Assembly (NCBI GenBank): GCA_905204385.1 | Contig: CAJKZL010000120.1 | Span: 1-8,280, forward strand | Length of the DNA: 8,280 nucleotides | Source: an uncultured Odoribacter sp. | GTDB lineage: Bacteria > Bacteroidota > Bacteroidia > Bacteroidales > Marinifilaceae | Direction: 5' to 3' | Part shown: in pieces, positions 1-6,094 of the stretch | Numbering within the stretch: the first letter of the stretch is position 1 | Layout of the letters: each line of letters starts with the position of its first letter | The notes under the pieces: model-generated | What the model was told of the DNA's origin: nothing | Databases searched by the model: none | What the model saw: only the letters and a program-made list of their open reading frames with translations | Program-made: the position numbers and the translations under genes

Positions 1-642
1 TTGTTCGGAGCCAAAAACGAGACCTCCGATGACCGTTACGGATTCGATGTGGCCGGGCGCAATAAAGAAATCAACCAAGGCAATGTCCAGGTGGTCTATA
101 AATACGGAGAAGTCTTTCGGCAAAAGGCGGGACTGTCGGCGGAGTTCGGACAACTCTATAACCTGGATACCCGGAACAACGGCACTCATTTTGCCTTTGC
201 AGCCCATTATGTGGTCGACTGGAAAGGGTGGAACGTCAAGGCTCAGTTAGCCACTTATGCCATGTATCCCAAAAACGCTGCAGCCGACGATGACGGGCTG
301 GTCAGCATGACGGCCTACGGCGCACCCTATCTCGTGGCAGCCAAGGGAAATATTTACGTGGTCAGCATCTCCCGGGAGTTTAAATTCAGGAAAAAATGGC
401 TCCAACGAATGCTGTTCTACCGGGATTTCGGCTTACTCCAAAAATGGAAAAGCGGTTTCAAAAACAGCCAGCAAAGCGTCTTCGGTATTATGATGAATAC
501 GGGTCCCGTCACCACCTACGTAGACTATGCCATGGGATTACATCATGCCTGGCTGGGTCCCGACTGGAATGCCTTCGGCCCGGGGACCGTCAGCAATTCC
601 TGGCATGCACGCTTCAACATTAACATCGGATATTATTTCTAA
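1..642 (+). CDS. Outer-membrane porin-like beta-barrel, C-terminal part (5' end outside window)
   Basis: The reading frame is open from the first base, so the visible 213 residues are the C-terminal part of a longer protein; the TTG at base 1 need not be its start. The sequence alternates short amphipathic stretches rich in Tyr, Trp, Phe and Gly with charged turns, and ends in NINIGYYF with a C-terminal Phe, the usual barrel-assembly signal of outer-membrane proteins. It resembles the last strands of porins of the phosphate-selective or carbohydrate porin type, but I cannot assign a family firmly. It ends 10 bases before the ABC permease gene on the same strand, so the two are probably co-transcribed. 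I infer that the barrel lets the importer's substrate cross the outer membrane. No plug or TonB box could be seen, since the N-terminus is missing. Barrel identity is fairly sure; substrate is unknown. Confidence 0.7.
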   Translation: MFGAKNETSDDRYGFDVAGRNKEINQGNVQVVYKYGEVFRQKAGLSAEFGQLYNLDTRNNGTHFAFAAHYVVDWKGWNVKAQLATYAMYPKNAAADDDGLVSMTAYGAPYLVAAKGNIYVVSISREFKFRKKWLQRMLFYRDFGLLQKWKSGFKNSQQSVFGIMMNTGPVTTYVDYAMGLHHAWLGPDWNAFGPGTVSNSWHARFNINIGYYF

Positions 643-652
643 CCCTTCGGTC

Positions 653-1297
653 ATGTTCCAGGATTTAATCGAAATATATGCCGAACGCTGGCCGTTTTTC
701 TTGTCACTAACCGGGCAACACCTGGAAATTTCCCTTATCGCCATCGTCGCCGCCCTGATCATTGGCCTGGGATTGGGAATACTGATCAGCAGATTCCGGC
801 AATTACGGGGAATCGTCCTCGGACTGACCAACCTCATCTATACCATTCCCTCCATTGCCTTGTTCGGTTTCCTGATCCCCTTCTCCGGCATCGGCGACGG
901 CACAGCGATCATTGCCTTGACCGTTTATGCTCTTCTGCCTATGGTGCGAAATACTTATACCGGCATCACCGGCATCGATAGGGAAATCACCGAAGCCGCG
1001 AGAGGAATGGGAAGTACTCCCCTTCAAATGCTTTTCCGGATACAGCTACCATTGGCTTTTCCGGTAATCCTCTCCGGGCTACGCAACATGGTCGTGATGA
1101 CGATTGCGCTCACCGGCATTGCAGCCTTTATCGGCGCCGGAGGACTGGGAGTAGCGATCTACCGGGGAATCACCACCAACAACAGCGCCCTCACCCTGGC
1201 CGGGAGCTTACTGATCGCCTTGTTAGCCTTACTGACAGACTGGTTAATCGGTCGTTACGAAACACATTTTAAGAAAAAACGTAGATTAAATAGTTGA
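653..1297 (+). CDS. Quaternary-ammonium (OpuC/YehW-type) ABC transporter permease
   Basis: A 214-residue inner-membrane permease with about five hydrophobic segments (roughly residues 24-46, 54-78, 83-101, 146-168 and 179-200). The ATPase-docking loop (EAA motif) is clear at 114-133, beginning EAARGMGSTP and ending in QLP, and the conserved IGAGGLG follows at 160-166. Length and layout match permeases of the betaine/choline/carnitine family such as OpuCB. The frame is open upstream to an ATG at 527, but that start would overlap the barrel gene by over 100 bases. The ATG at 653 gives a family-typical N-terminus 10 bases after the barrel stop. The frame encodes only one permease, so the transporter probably uses a homodimer rather than the two different permeases of Bacillus OpuC. 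The substrate-binding lipoprotein starts 13 bases downstream. Family assignment is strong; the exact substrate is open. Confidence 0.92.
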   Translation: MFQDLIEIYAERWPFFLSLTGQHLEISLIAIVAALIIGLGLGILISRFRQLRGIVLGLTNLIYTIPSIALFGFLIPFSGIGDGTAIIALTVYALLPMVRNTYTGITGIDREITEAARGMGSTPLQMLFRIQLPLAFPVILSGLRNMVVMTIALTGIAAFIGAGGLGVAIYRGITTNNSALTLAGSLLIALLALLTDWLIGRYETHFKKKRRLNS

Positions 1298-1310
1298 TAA
1301 AACGACGCTT

Positions 1311-2177
1311 ATGAAATATACGGTTCTACTTCTGACCCTTTATCTGCTTGCAGGTTGTCATCCCCGCGAAGAGGCGGTCCGCATAGCTACCAAGCCCATG
1401 ACAGAGCAATTCATATTGGGAGAGATGCTCCGGCTGATCATCGAAAACGATACCGGACTGAAAGTCGAAGTCACCAAAGGCATCGGAGGAGGCACAAGCA
1501 ATATTCATCCGGCCATGCTAAAGGGAGATTTCGATCTCTACCCCGAGTATACAGGCACCGGTTGGCTGGTAGTTCTGAAAAAAGATACGGTTCCTTCCTC
1601 CAAAAAATTGTGGCAGCAACTTGTCCGCGAATACGAGCAGAAATACCATCTGAAATGGACTGCACCCTACGGTTTTAACAACACCTATTCACTGGCGGTC
1701 AACGAAAACAAGGCGCAGGAATACGGCTTGAACAACTTTTCCGACTTAGCCCGTTATCCCAATGAATTCGTATTCGGGGCCGAATATGACTTTTTCGAAA
1801 TCCATAAAGGATACCGAGCCCTTGCGGAATTATACAAACTGAAGTTTAAAAAGACCCGGGATATGGACATCGGTCTGAAATACGAAGCCATCAAATCCGG
1901 AAAGGTAGACGTCATGACCGTCTTCACCACCGACGGCCAACTCCAGGGAGCCCAATTAACACTCTTAGAGGACGACAAAGATTTTTTTCCCTCTTATTAT
2001 TGCGCCACGGTAGTGCGGGAAGAAACGCTGGCCAAATATCCGGCATTGACCGCCGCTTTGAAAAAGATGGAAGGCATCCTCACCAACGAGGAAATGTCGG
2101 CATTGAACTATCAGGTGGATATCGCCGGAATGCCGGAACAGGAAGTCGCCCGGAATTTCCTGCAAAAGAAAGGATAG
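1311..2177 (+). CDS. Quaternary-ammonium-binding lipoprotein of the same ABC importer (OpuCC/OsmX-like)
   Basis: A 288-residue lipoprotein. The signal peptide ends in lipobox LAGC with the modified Cys at residue 16, so the mature protein is tethered to a membrane and serves the importer in the periplasm. The fold is that of the OpuAC/OpuCC type 2 binding proteins: KPMTEQFILGEM at 28-39, GGGTSNIHPAML near 59-70, the hallmark DLYPEYTGTG at 75-84, GFNNTYSLAV at 121-130 and TTDGQL at 206-211. Tyr77, Tyr80 and Tyr126 are candidates for an aromatic cage that would hold a trimethylammonium group; this is inferred from the family, not shown. Choline, glycine betaine, carnitine and ergothioneine all have relatives in this family, so the ligand is not settled. 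It is a separate protein, not fused to the permease as in EgtU-type systems. It lies between the permease and ATPase genes. Confidence 0.92.
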   Translation: MKYTVLLLTLYLLAGCHPREEAVRIATKPMTEQFILGEMLRLIIENDTGLKVEVTKGIGGGTSNIHPAMLKGDFDLYPEYTGTGWLVVLKKDTVPSSKKLWQQLVREYEQKYHLKWTAPYGFNNTYSLAVNENKAQEYGLNNFSDLARYPNEFVFGAEYDFFEIHKGYRALAELYKLKFKKTRDMDIGLKYEAIKSGKVDVMTVFTTDGQLQGAQLTLLEDDKDFFPSYYCATVVREETLAKYPALTAALKKMEGILTNEEMSALNYQVDIAGMPEQEVARNFLQKKG

Positions 2178-2218
2178 CTGTCTTCCGAATCTCGCTATTC
2201 GCACTAACATTCAGTCCC

Positions 2219-2947
2219 ATGAGTACACCCCTTATCCGTTTCGATCAGGTAACCGAAGCCTATGGTGAACATACCGTACTGGACAAACTTAACCTGGATA
2301 TTCTATCCGGAGAATTTGTGACGGTCATCGGTAGCTCAGGCAGCGGTAAGACCACTCTGTTAAAACTAATCAACGGTTTGCTGTCTCCCACAAGCGGAAC
2401 CGTCTATATCCACGGCATCGATATATCCAAAGAAAACCAGAACGTTCTGCGCCGAAAGACCGCTTATGTCATCCAGCGCAGCGGCCTGTTCCCTCATATG
2501 ACCGTTCGCAAAAACATCGGCTATGTTCCTGGTTTACTGAACCGGAAAAACAAAGAACAAACCCGCACAGCCGTAGAACGTCTGATCCGGATGGTAGGCC
2601 TGGAAGAAGAAATGCTCAGCCGCTACCCCGCCGAACTGTCCGGAGGACAACGTCAGCGGGTGGGTATTGCCCGTGCATTGGCGGCAGAACCGGAAATCCT
2701 GCTCATGGACGAGCCTTTTGGAGCGGTAGACGAAATTACACGCAAAATGTTACAGAGTGAGATCAGCCGCATCCATCAGGAATTGGAAGTCACGATAGTC
2801 TTTGTGACCCATGATATACGCGAGGCCCTGACCTTAGGTAGCCGGGTACTGATCATGAAAGACGGCCGGATCGAGCAAGATGCTCCTCCGGGCGAAATCC
2901 GGAATGCTCCGCGTACAGAATTTGTCAAACAGTTGATTACCTCCTGA
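2219..2947 (+). CDS. ATP-binding subunit of the quaternary-ammonium importer, without CBS domain
   Basis: A 242-residue ABC ATPase that powers the importer at the cytoplasmic face. Visible motifs are Walker A GSSGSGKTT at 38-46, the Q-loop Gln at 86, signature LSGGQRQR at 140-147, Walker B ILLMDEP at 160-166 and the switch His at 198 in VTHD. The wording between them (INGLLSPTSG, RKNIGYVPGLL, EPFGAVDEITR) is typical of the OpuA/OpuC/ProV ATPases. The protein ends about 45 residues after the switch His, so the C-terminal tandem CBS domains that sense ionic strength or c-di-AMP in OpuA and OpuCA are absent. The frame is open upstream to 2000, but this would overlap the lipoprotein gene by about 180 bases, and family similarity begins near the ATG at 2219. 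The gap after the lipoprotein gene is 41 bases. No terminator hairpin is visible after the stop. Confidence 0.93.
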   Translation: MSTPLIRFDQVTEAYGEHTVLDKLNLDILSGEFVTVIGSSGSGKTTLLKLINGLLSPTSGTVYIHGIDISKENQNVLRRKTAYVIQRSGLFPHMTVRKNIGYVPGLLNRKNKEQTRTAVERLIRMVGLEEEMLSRYPAELSGGQRQRVGIARALAAEPEILLMDEPFGAVDEITRKMLQSEISRIHQELEVTIVFVTHDIREALTLGSRVLIMKDGRIEQDAPPGEIRNAPRTEFVKQLITS

Positions 2948-2951
2948 CGAA

Positions 2952-2984
2952 TGTGACATACCCGGGAAATTATCGTTATCTTTG
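2952..2984 (+). promoter_or_regulatory. Bacteroidota-type promoter for the MBL/VOC gene pair
   Basis: The -7 element TATCTTTG at 2977-2984 matches TAnnTTTG exactly. A near -33 element, TGTG at 2952-2955 (consensus TTTG), lies 21 bases upstream. Transcription would start near 2990, leaving a leader of about 58 bases before the ATG at 3049. The promoter sits just after the ATPase stop, so the pair can be expressed apart from the transporter operon. Confidence 0.55.
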
Positions 2985-3048
2985 CTCATGAAATACCGGG
3001 ATGAGGAAATCTTAAGAAAATGGTTTGCTGTCTTATAAACTCTAAAAT

Positions 3049-3765
3049 ATGGAATTAACTTACATCGACCACAGCGGCTTTGTCATCGAAGGAAAAGATT
3101 TCGCTCTTTTATTCGATTACTATCAGGATACTCCAGACCGGTATGTGCATCTAAAATTTTTGCAACGGCCGGGACGGCTCTATATCTTAAGCACCCATTC
3201 GCATCCTGACCATTTCAATCCGGAAATATTAGACTGGAAAACAGAGCGGCCGGATATCCGGTACATCTTGTCCGAAGACATCCGGGACCAGGGAAAAGCC
3301 TGCTACCATGATGCTGTTTTTTTGAAAAAAGGAGAAGAATGGAACGATGACTTGCTTAAAGTGAAGGCCTTCGGTTCCACGGATATCGGCATTTCTTTTC
3401 TGGTGGACGTGATGGATAAAAAGATATTTCATGCCGGCGACCTGAATAATTGGCATTGGCGGGAAGAATCCACCCCTCAGGAGATCAGCGAAGCCGAAAC
3501 GGCATACCTGAACGAATTGGAAACGCTGGCCCAGTACACGGATTACGTAGATCTGGCTATGTTCCCGGTCGACCCCCGACTGGGAGAAGACTACGCCTTG
3601 GGGGCCCGGCAGTTTATCGACCGCATCCGCACCCGTCAATTCGTCCCTATGCACTTCTGGAAAGATTACGAAAAAGCAAATGCTTTCCGGCCTTGGGTAG
3701 AAAAACAGGGGGGAAGGTTCATTCCGGTAGAAAAGAGTTCAGAGGTTAAAGCTTACAGTATATAG
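3049..3765 (+). CDS. MBL-fold metallohydrolase (UlaG-like), function unknown
   Basis: A 238-residue cytoplasmic protein with no signal peptide. It has the metallo-beta-lactamase metal motif THSHPDHF at 49-56 (His50, His52, Asp54, His55), then HAGDLNNWHW at 128-137 giving His128 and Asp131, and PMHFW at 200-204 giving His202. This is a full set of ligands for a two-metal hydrolase site. The combination of an N-terminal YIDHSGF, HAGDLNxWHW and PMHFW is familiar from a family common in anaerobes that is annotated only as MBL-fold hydrolase. It is not a classical GloB, whose motif is THHHxDH and which carries an extra C-terminal helical domain. The VOC gene follows after 17 bases, suggesting co-transcription. 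That partner invites a role in aldehyde or thioester detoxification, but this is inference; the substrate cannot be read from the sequence. Confidence 0.88.
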   Translation: MELTYIDHSGFVIEGKDFALLFDYYQDTPDRYVHLKFLQRPGRLYILSTHSHPDHFNPEILDWKTERPDIRYILSEDIRDQGKACYHDAVFLKKGEEWNDDLLKVKAFGSTDIGISFLVDVMDKKIFHAGDLNNWHWREESTPQEISEAETAYLNELETLAQYTDYVDLAMFPVDPRLGEDYALGARQFIDRIRTRQFVPMHFWKDYEKANAFRPWVEKQGGRFIPVEKSSEVKAYSI

Positions 3766-3782
3766 TTTAAAAGATAGCAATT

Positions 3783-4160
3783 ATGGAGGTAAAAGGAAAA
3801 TTCGATCATTTCAACTTCAATGTATTGGATCTGGAAAAAAGTATCCGTTTTTATGAACAAGCATTAGGACTGAAGGAAGTACGCCGCAAAGAGGCGGAAG
3901 ACGGATCTTTCGTTTTGGTTTACCTGGGCGACGGACAAAGTCATTTCACCCTGGAGCTGACTTGGTTGCGCGACCGTACGGAACCCTATGATTTAGGGGA
4001 AAGCGAGTTTCATCTATGTTTCCGTGTTCCGGGAGATTACGCAAAGGTCAGGGAATACCATAAATCCATGGAGTGCGTATGCTACGAAAATACCGAAATG
4101 GGATTGTATTTTATCTGCGACCCGGATGGTTACTGGATCGAGATATTACCCTCGGAATAA
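3783..4160 (+). CDS. VOC-superfamily protein, glyoxalase I-like
   Basis: A 125-residue cytoplasmic protein built of two beta-alpha-beta-beta-beta halves. The first half opens with FDHFNFNVLDLEKSIRFYEQ and the second contains SEFHLCFRV and ends in FICDPDGYWIEIL. The expected metal ligands of glyoxalase I are all present: His9, Glu58 (in TLELT), His77 and Glu120 (in WIEIL). This pattern and the length close to GloA suggest a metal-dependent lactoylglutathione-lyase-like enzyme. Bacteroidota generally lack glutathione, so the true thiol cofactor or substrate is uncertain, and other VOC activities are possible. The gene begins 17 bases after the MBL hydrolase and shares its promoter. The next gene is convergent and ends 93 bases away. 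I saw no convincing terminator in that gap. Confidence 0.88.
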   Translation: MEVKGKFDHFNFNVLDLEKSIRFYEQALGLKEVRRKEAEDGSFVLVYLGDGQSHFTLELTWLRDRTEPYDLGESEFHLCFRVPGDYAKVREYHKSMECVCYENTEMGLYFICDPDGYWIEILPSE

Positions 4161-4253
4161 CGACAAAAGGTGGAATCATCCCGCTTCCCGGGCAAAGGAG
4201 TTAAAGGTCGTATGCCATTTTGTCCGGGGACGGGTGAAGTTTTGCAGAGAGCC

Positions 4254-5156
4254 CTACAACTCAAAAACCCTTGAGGTCATCCTTCCTTTCCCTTCGACGA
4301 CAATCCGGTCGGAATAGATCTCCACCAGCCCATAAGCATTCTTATCTTTTGTCTCTATCATTCCTTCGACGGTAACCACCGGTATACGGTTGAAAAAGGC
4401 AAATCCGCCGGCATGGTGATGCCCGCTGAAGATAGCCTTAACACAGGAATAAGGACGAATGACCTCCATCACCTGCTCATCGTTTAAAGCCGAAAAGGGC
4501 GTCCGCGGATAAAAGGGATGATGGCTGAAAATTATCACCTGACGGCCTGCCTTTTCACTTTTTTCCAGCAATCGGTTCAACCACTCCAATTGCCGGGCAC
4601 TCACTCCGCCATTCCACGAGGCCCCCTGCACCCCACCACCGGCCTCGATACGGGCTTTTATGGCCTGAAATTCCTTCTCTTTTTCGGTTCCTTCCACGTT
4701 TGAATAGGAAGCGACCTCATTGGAATCCATGAAAATAAAAACCCAGTTTTTCTTCCGAAAAGAATAATATCCGGCAGGCATGCCCAGCTTTTGAAACAAA
4801 ATCCGGTTATCCTTCACTTCCTTATAATCATGATTTCCGGTCACATGATATACCTTAGCTTTCAACCCTTTCAGACACGACAGGATCGTATCGGAATCGG
4901 AAAAACTCCGGTCCGTAAGATCGCCCAGGTTAACGGCAAATCGAACTTCCCGACTGTTGAAAAATTCTACGCTTTCCCTTATTTTTTCCAGAGAATTTCT
5001 ATAATAACGGTTTCCTTGAGCATCGTGGTCCGCATACTGGGCATCAGCAAACAGTCCGAAACGGATCAGGGGTTTCCCGACTTGTGCGCATGCCCCTTGT
5101 GGGACTACAGCCAGAAAAAAGACATAGGCCATCAGTAAATTTCCGATAACTTTCAT
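4254..5156 (-). CDS. Secreted metallophosphoesterase, ADPRM-like (ADP-ribose/CDP-alcohol diphosphatase type)
   Basis: A 300-residue protein with a signal peptide of about 24 residues (hydrophobic core 6-18, likely cleavage after ACA), so it acts in the periplasm or outside. Calcineurin-like motifs occur in order: FADAQYAD at 36-43, NLGDLTD at 76-82, TGNHD at 106-110, SHHPF at 211-215 and SGHHH at 244-248. The first motif is Asp-x-Gln (Asp38, Gln40) instead of the usual Asp-x-His. With the RYYRNSL stretch at 50-56 this is the hallmark of the manganese-dependent ADP-ribose/CDP-alcohol diphosphatase family. Such enzymes split ADP-ribose, CDP-choline or CDP-glycerol. With a signal peptide the likely job is scavenging of nucleotide-linked compounds, which is inference. 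If choline is released it could feed the importer at 653-2947, but the genes are not in one operon. A weak promoter candidate upstream was not accepted. Confidence 0.85.
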   Translation of the reverse strand: MKVIGNLLMAYVFFLAVVPQGACAQVGKPLIRFGLFADAQYADHDAQGNRYYRNSLEKIRESVEFFNSREVRFAVNLGDLTDRSFSDSDTILSCLKGLKAKVYHVTGNHDYKEVKDNRILFQKLGMPAGYYSFRKKNWVFIFMDSNEVASYSNVEGTEKEKEFQAIKARIEAGGGVQGASWNGGVSARQLEWLNRLLEKSEKAGRQVIIFSHHPFYPRTPFSALNDEQVMEVIRPYSCVKAIFSGHHHAGGFAFFNRIPVVTVEGMIETKDKNAYGLVEIYSDRIVVEGKGRMTSRVFEL

Positions 5157-5285
5157 TATTCACAACGTTTTTGAAGATACACTATTTTTCTCCCGCCCCC
5201 ACTGTCTCTCCCTCCAGACTCGATGCTCCGGGGAAAACAACACGAATATACATCTTTTACTTTAGATTTCCCTTCAGAAAATAGA

Positions 5286-5317
5286 TTTCCACGCCTATTT
5301 CGCAGTAACTAAATTTG
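5286..5317 (+). promoter_or_regulatory. Bacteroidota-type promoter for the 52-residue membrane protein
   Basis: The -7 element TAAATTTG at 5310-5317 matches TAnnTTTG exactly. TTTC at 5286-5289, one base off the TTTG consensus, lies 20 bases upstream. Transcription would start near 5324 and leave a leader of about 30 bases before the ATG at 5355. A start at the TTG at 5328 would leave almost no leader, which supports the ATG. Confidence 0.6.
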
Positions 5318-5354
5318 TATTTATCCGTTGAACAGAAATAAAAACCTTCCCGCC

Positions 5355-5513
5355 ATGAAAAAAGGAAAAAACAACATTTGGCTAACCGTCGGAGTCATCC
5401 TCATCTGTGTCCTGCTTCTTTACTGGCTTTTCGCCCGCACTTTGCTGGTGGAAGACGATGAATTGGAAACTACCGCTGTTCCTGCAATGATCATGGATTC
5501 GCCCGGCGAGTAA
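5355..5513 (+). CDS. Small single-pass membrane protein (52 aa), function unknown
   Basis: I do not recognise a family. The N-terminus is short and basic (MKKGKNN), followed by one strongly hydrophobic helix at about 9-26 and a tail of about 25 residues that is acidic (EDDELE at 33-38). By the positive-inside rule the N-terminus should face the cytoplasm and the acidic tail the periplasm. Evidence that it is a real gene is a well-placed consensus promoter about 40 bases upstream, the coherent membrane-protein composition and an ATG with a suitable leader. The frame can be extended to a TTG at 5328, which I think is not used. Its last 23 bases overlap the 3' end of the convergent DoxX gene. 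An adaptor or small regulator of a membrane complex is possible, but nothing shows it. Confidence 0.65.
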   Translation: MKKGKNNIWLTVGVILICVLLLYWLFARTLLVEDDELETTAVPAMIMDSPGE

Positions 5514-5928
5514 GATTTCGCCGGATGACTTCGTCCATTGCGTATTTGCCTGCGCCTGCCCATAGAAGCACGACGTACATGCCTGCATACAGCAAAGCCA
5601 TTTCTTTCACTGCAAAGGGATCCTGGCTGTGAATCACAAAAAATGCCGTCATCATGCCGAAAATCAGGGGCAAAACGGCCAGACGGGTCATCAAGCCGAA
5701 AATCAGGAACAGCGGCCACCCCACCTCCGCGAACAGGATGAGAATTAAGGAGAAAGTACTGCTCACCCCTAAAGGATCAGGAAAAGTCTCCGACAAATTC
5801 CCGAACGAAGACAATTTTGCCCAACCATGCGTCAGCATCATGCACCCGGCGAATAAACGCAAAAAAAGCAATGCCCCGTCCAGATGCCGGCGGTCCGAAG
5901 CAACTAATTTCAATAATAAATCCCTCAT
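5491..5928 (-). CDS. DoxX-family integral membrane protein
   Basis: A 145-residue inner-membrane protein with four predicted helices (roughly 18-36, 56-77, 80-100 and 108-128). DoxX features are clear: RLFAGCMMLTHGWAKL at 24-39, the FAEVGWPLFLIFGL stretch at 66-79 with TRLAVLPL following at 81-88, His100 at the end of the third helix, DPFAVKEMALLY at 103-114 and GAGKYAMDE at 125-133. Family members are linked to redox or thiol stress and to quinone-related membrane complexes, but most are uncharacterised. The frame extends to a GTG at 5964. I chose the ATG at 5928 because the extra 12 residues do not resemble the family and MRDLLLK is a natural start. No strong promoter is visible upstream. 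The gene is convergent with, and overlaps by 23 bases, the 52-residue protein gene. Confidence 0.88.
   Translation of the reverse strand: MRDLLLKLVASDRRHLDGALLFLRLFAGCMMLTHGWAKLSSFGNLSETFPDPLGVSSTFSLILILFAEVGWPLFLIFGLMTRLAVLPLIFGMMTAFFVIHSQDPFAVKEMALLYAGMYVVLLWAGAGKYAMDEVIRRNLTRRANP
5503..5524. terminator. Short GC-rich hairpin at the overlapping convergent gene ends
   Basis: CCGGCGA at 5503-5509 pairs perfectly with TCGCCGG at 5518-5524 around an 8-base loop. It lies across the stop codon of the 52-residue gene and the last codons of the DoxX gene. No T-run follows on either strand, so it is only a possible bidirectional pause or termination point. The symmetry may also be chance in coding sequence. 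Confidence 0.25.
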
Positions 5929-6094
5929 ACCCGTTAAATTTTGAATGTATTTCCCCTGACACACGGACTCCTCACCGTGAAATCCCTAAGTCCTGGCTCT
6001 CTACCGGAGGATCGTTCGTTTGCATCCTTTAACGTAAAATCTCAGAAAAAGTTCAAGCCGCCACGACGAATACCGCCCCCTGTTTCCCGCCGCT

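Noticed and set aside
527..652. N-terminal extension of the permease frame to an ATG at 527
   Set aside because: It would overlap the barrel gene by 116 bases and the extra 42 residues look like out-of-frame translation. The ATG at 653 fits family length and spacing.
2000..2218. N-terminal extension of the ATPase frame to 2000
   Set aside because: It lies almost wholly within the lipoprotein gene in another frame and has low-complexity basic composition. ABC similarity begins near 2219.
2988..3038. 16-codon ATG frame ahead of the MBL hydrolase, a possible leader peptide
   Set aside because: Its ATG falls at or before the expected transcription start from the 2977-2984 promoter, and there is no stem-loop or repeated codon to suggest attenuation.
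3229..3654. 141-residue open frame antisense to the MBL hydrolase
   Set aside because: The sense strand has full metal-binding motifs. The antisense product has no recognisable domain and no promoter.
4162..4224. Inverted repeat GACAAAA / TTTTGTC between the convergent VOC and phosphoesterase genes
   Set aside because: The 7-base A/T-rich arms are separated by 49 bases, so it is unlikely to act as a terminator and may be chance.
4791..5138. 115-residue open frame antisense to the metallophosphoesterase
   Set aside because: The minus-strand frame has the complete calcineurin-like motif set; this is a shadow of it.
5243..5250. Possible minus-strand -7 element (TATATTCG) for the metallophosphoesterase gene
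   Set aside because: It has one mismatch and no TTTG-like element at 19-21 bases upstream; too weak to list as a promoter.
5929..5964. GTG start extending the DoxX protein by 12 residues
   Set aside because: The extension is not family-like and the ATG at 5928 gives a typical DoxX N-terminus.
6029..6057. Possible minus-strand promoter for the DoxX gene (TACGTTAA with CTTG upstream)
   Set aside because: It has two mismatches in the -7 element and a spacer of only 17 bases. The 5965-6094 gap otherwise shows nothing I can name.
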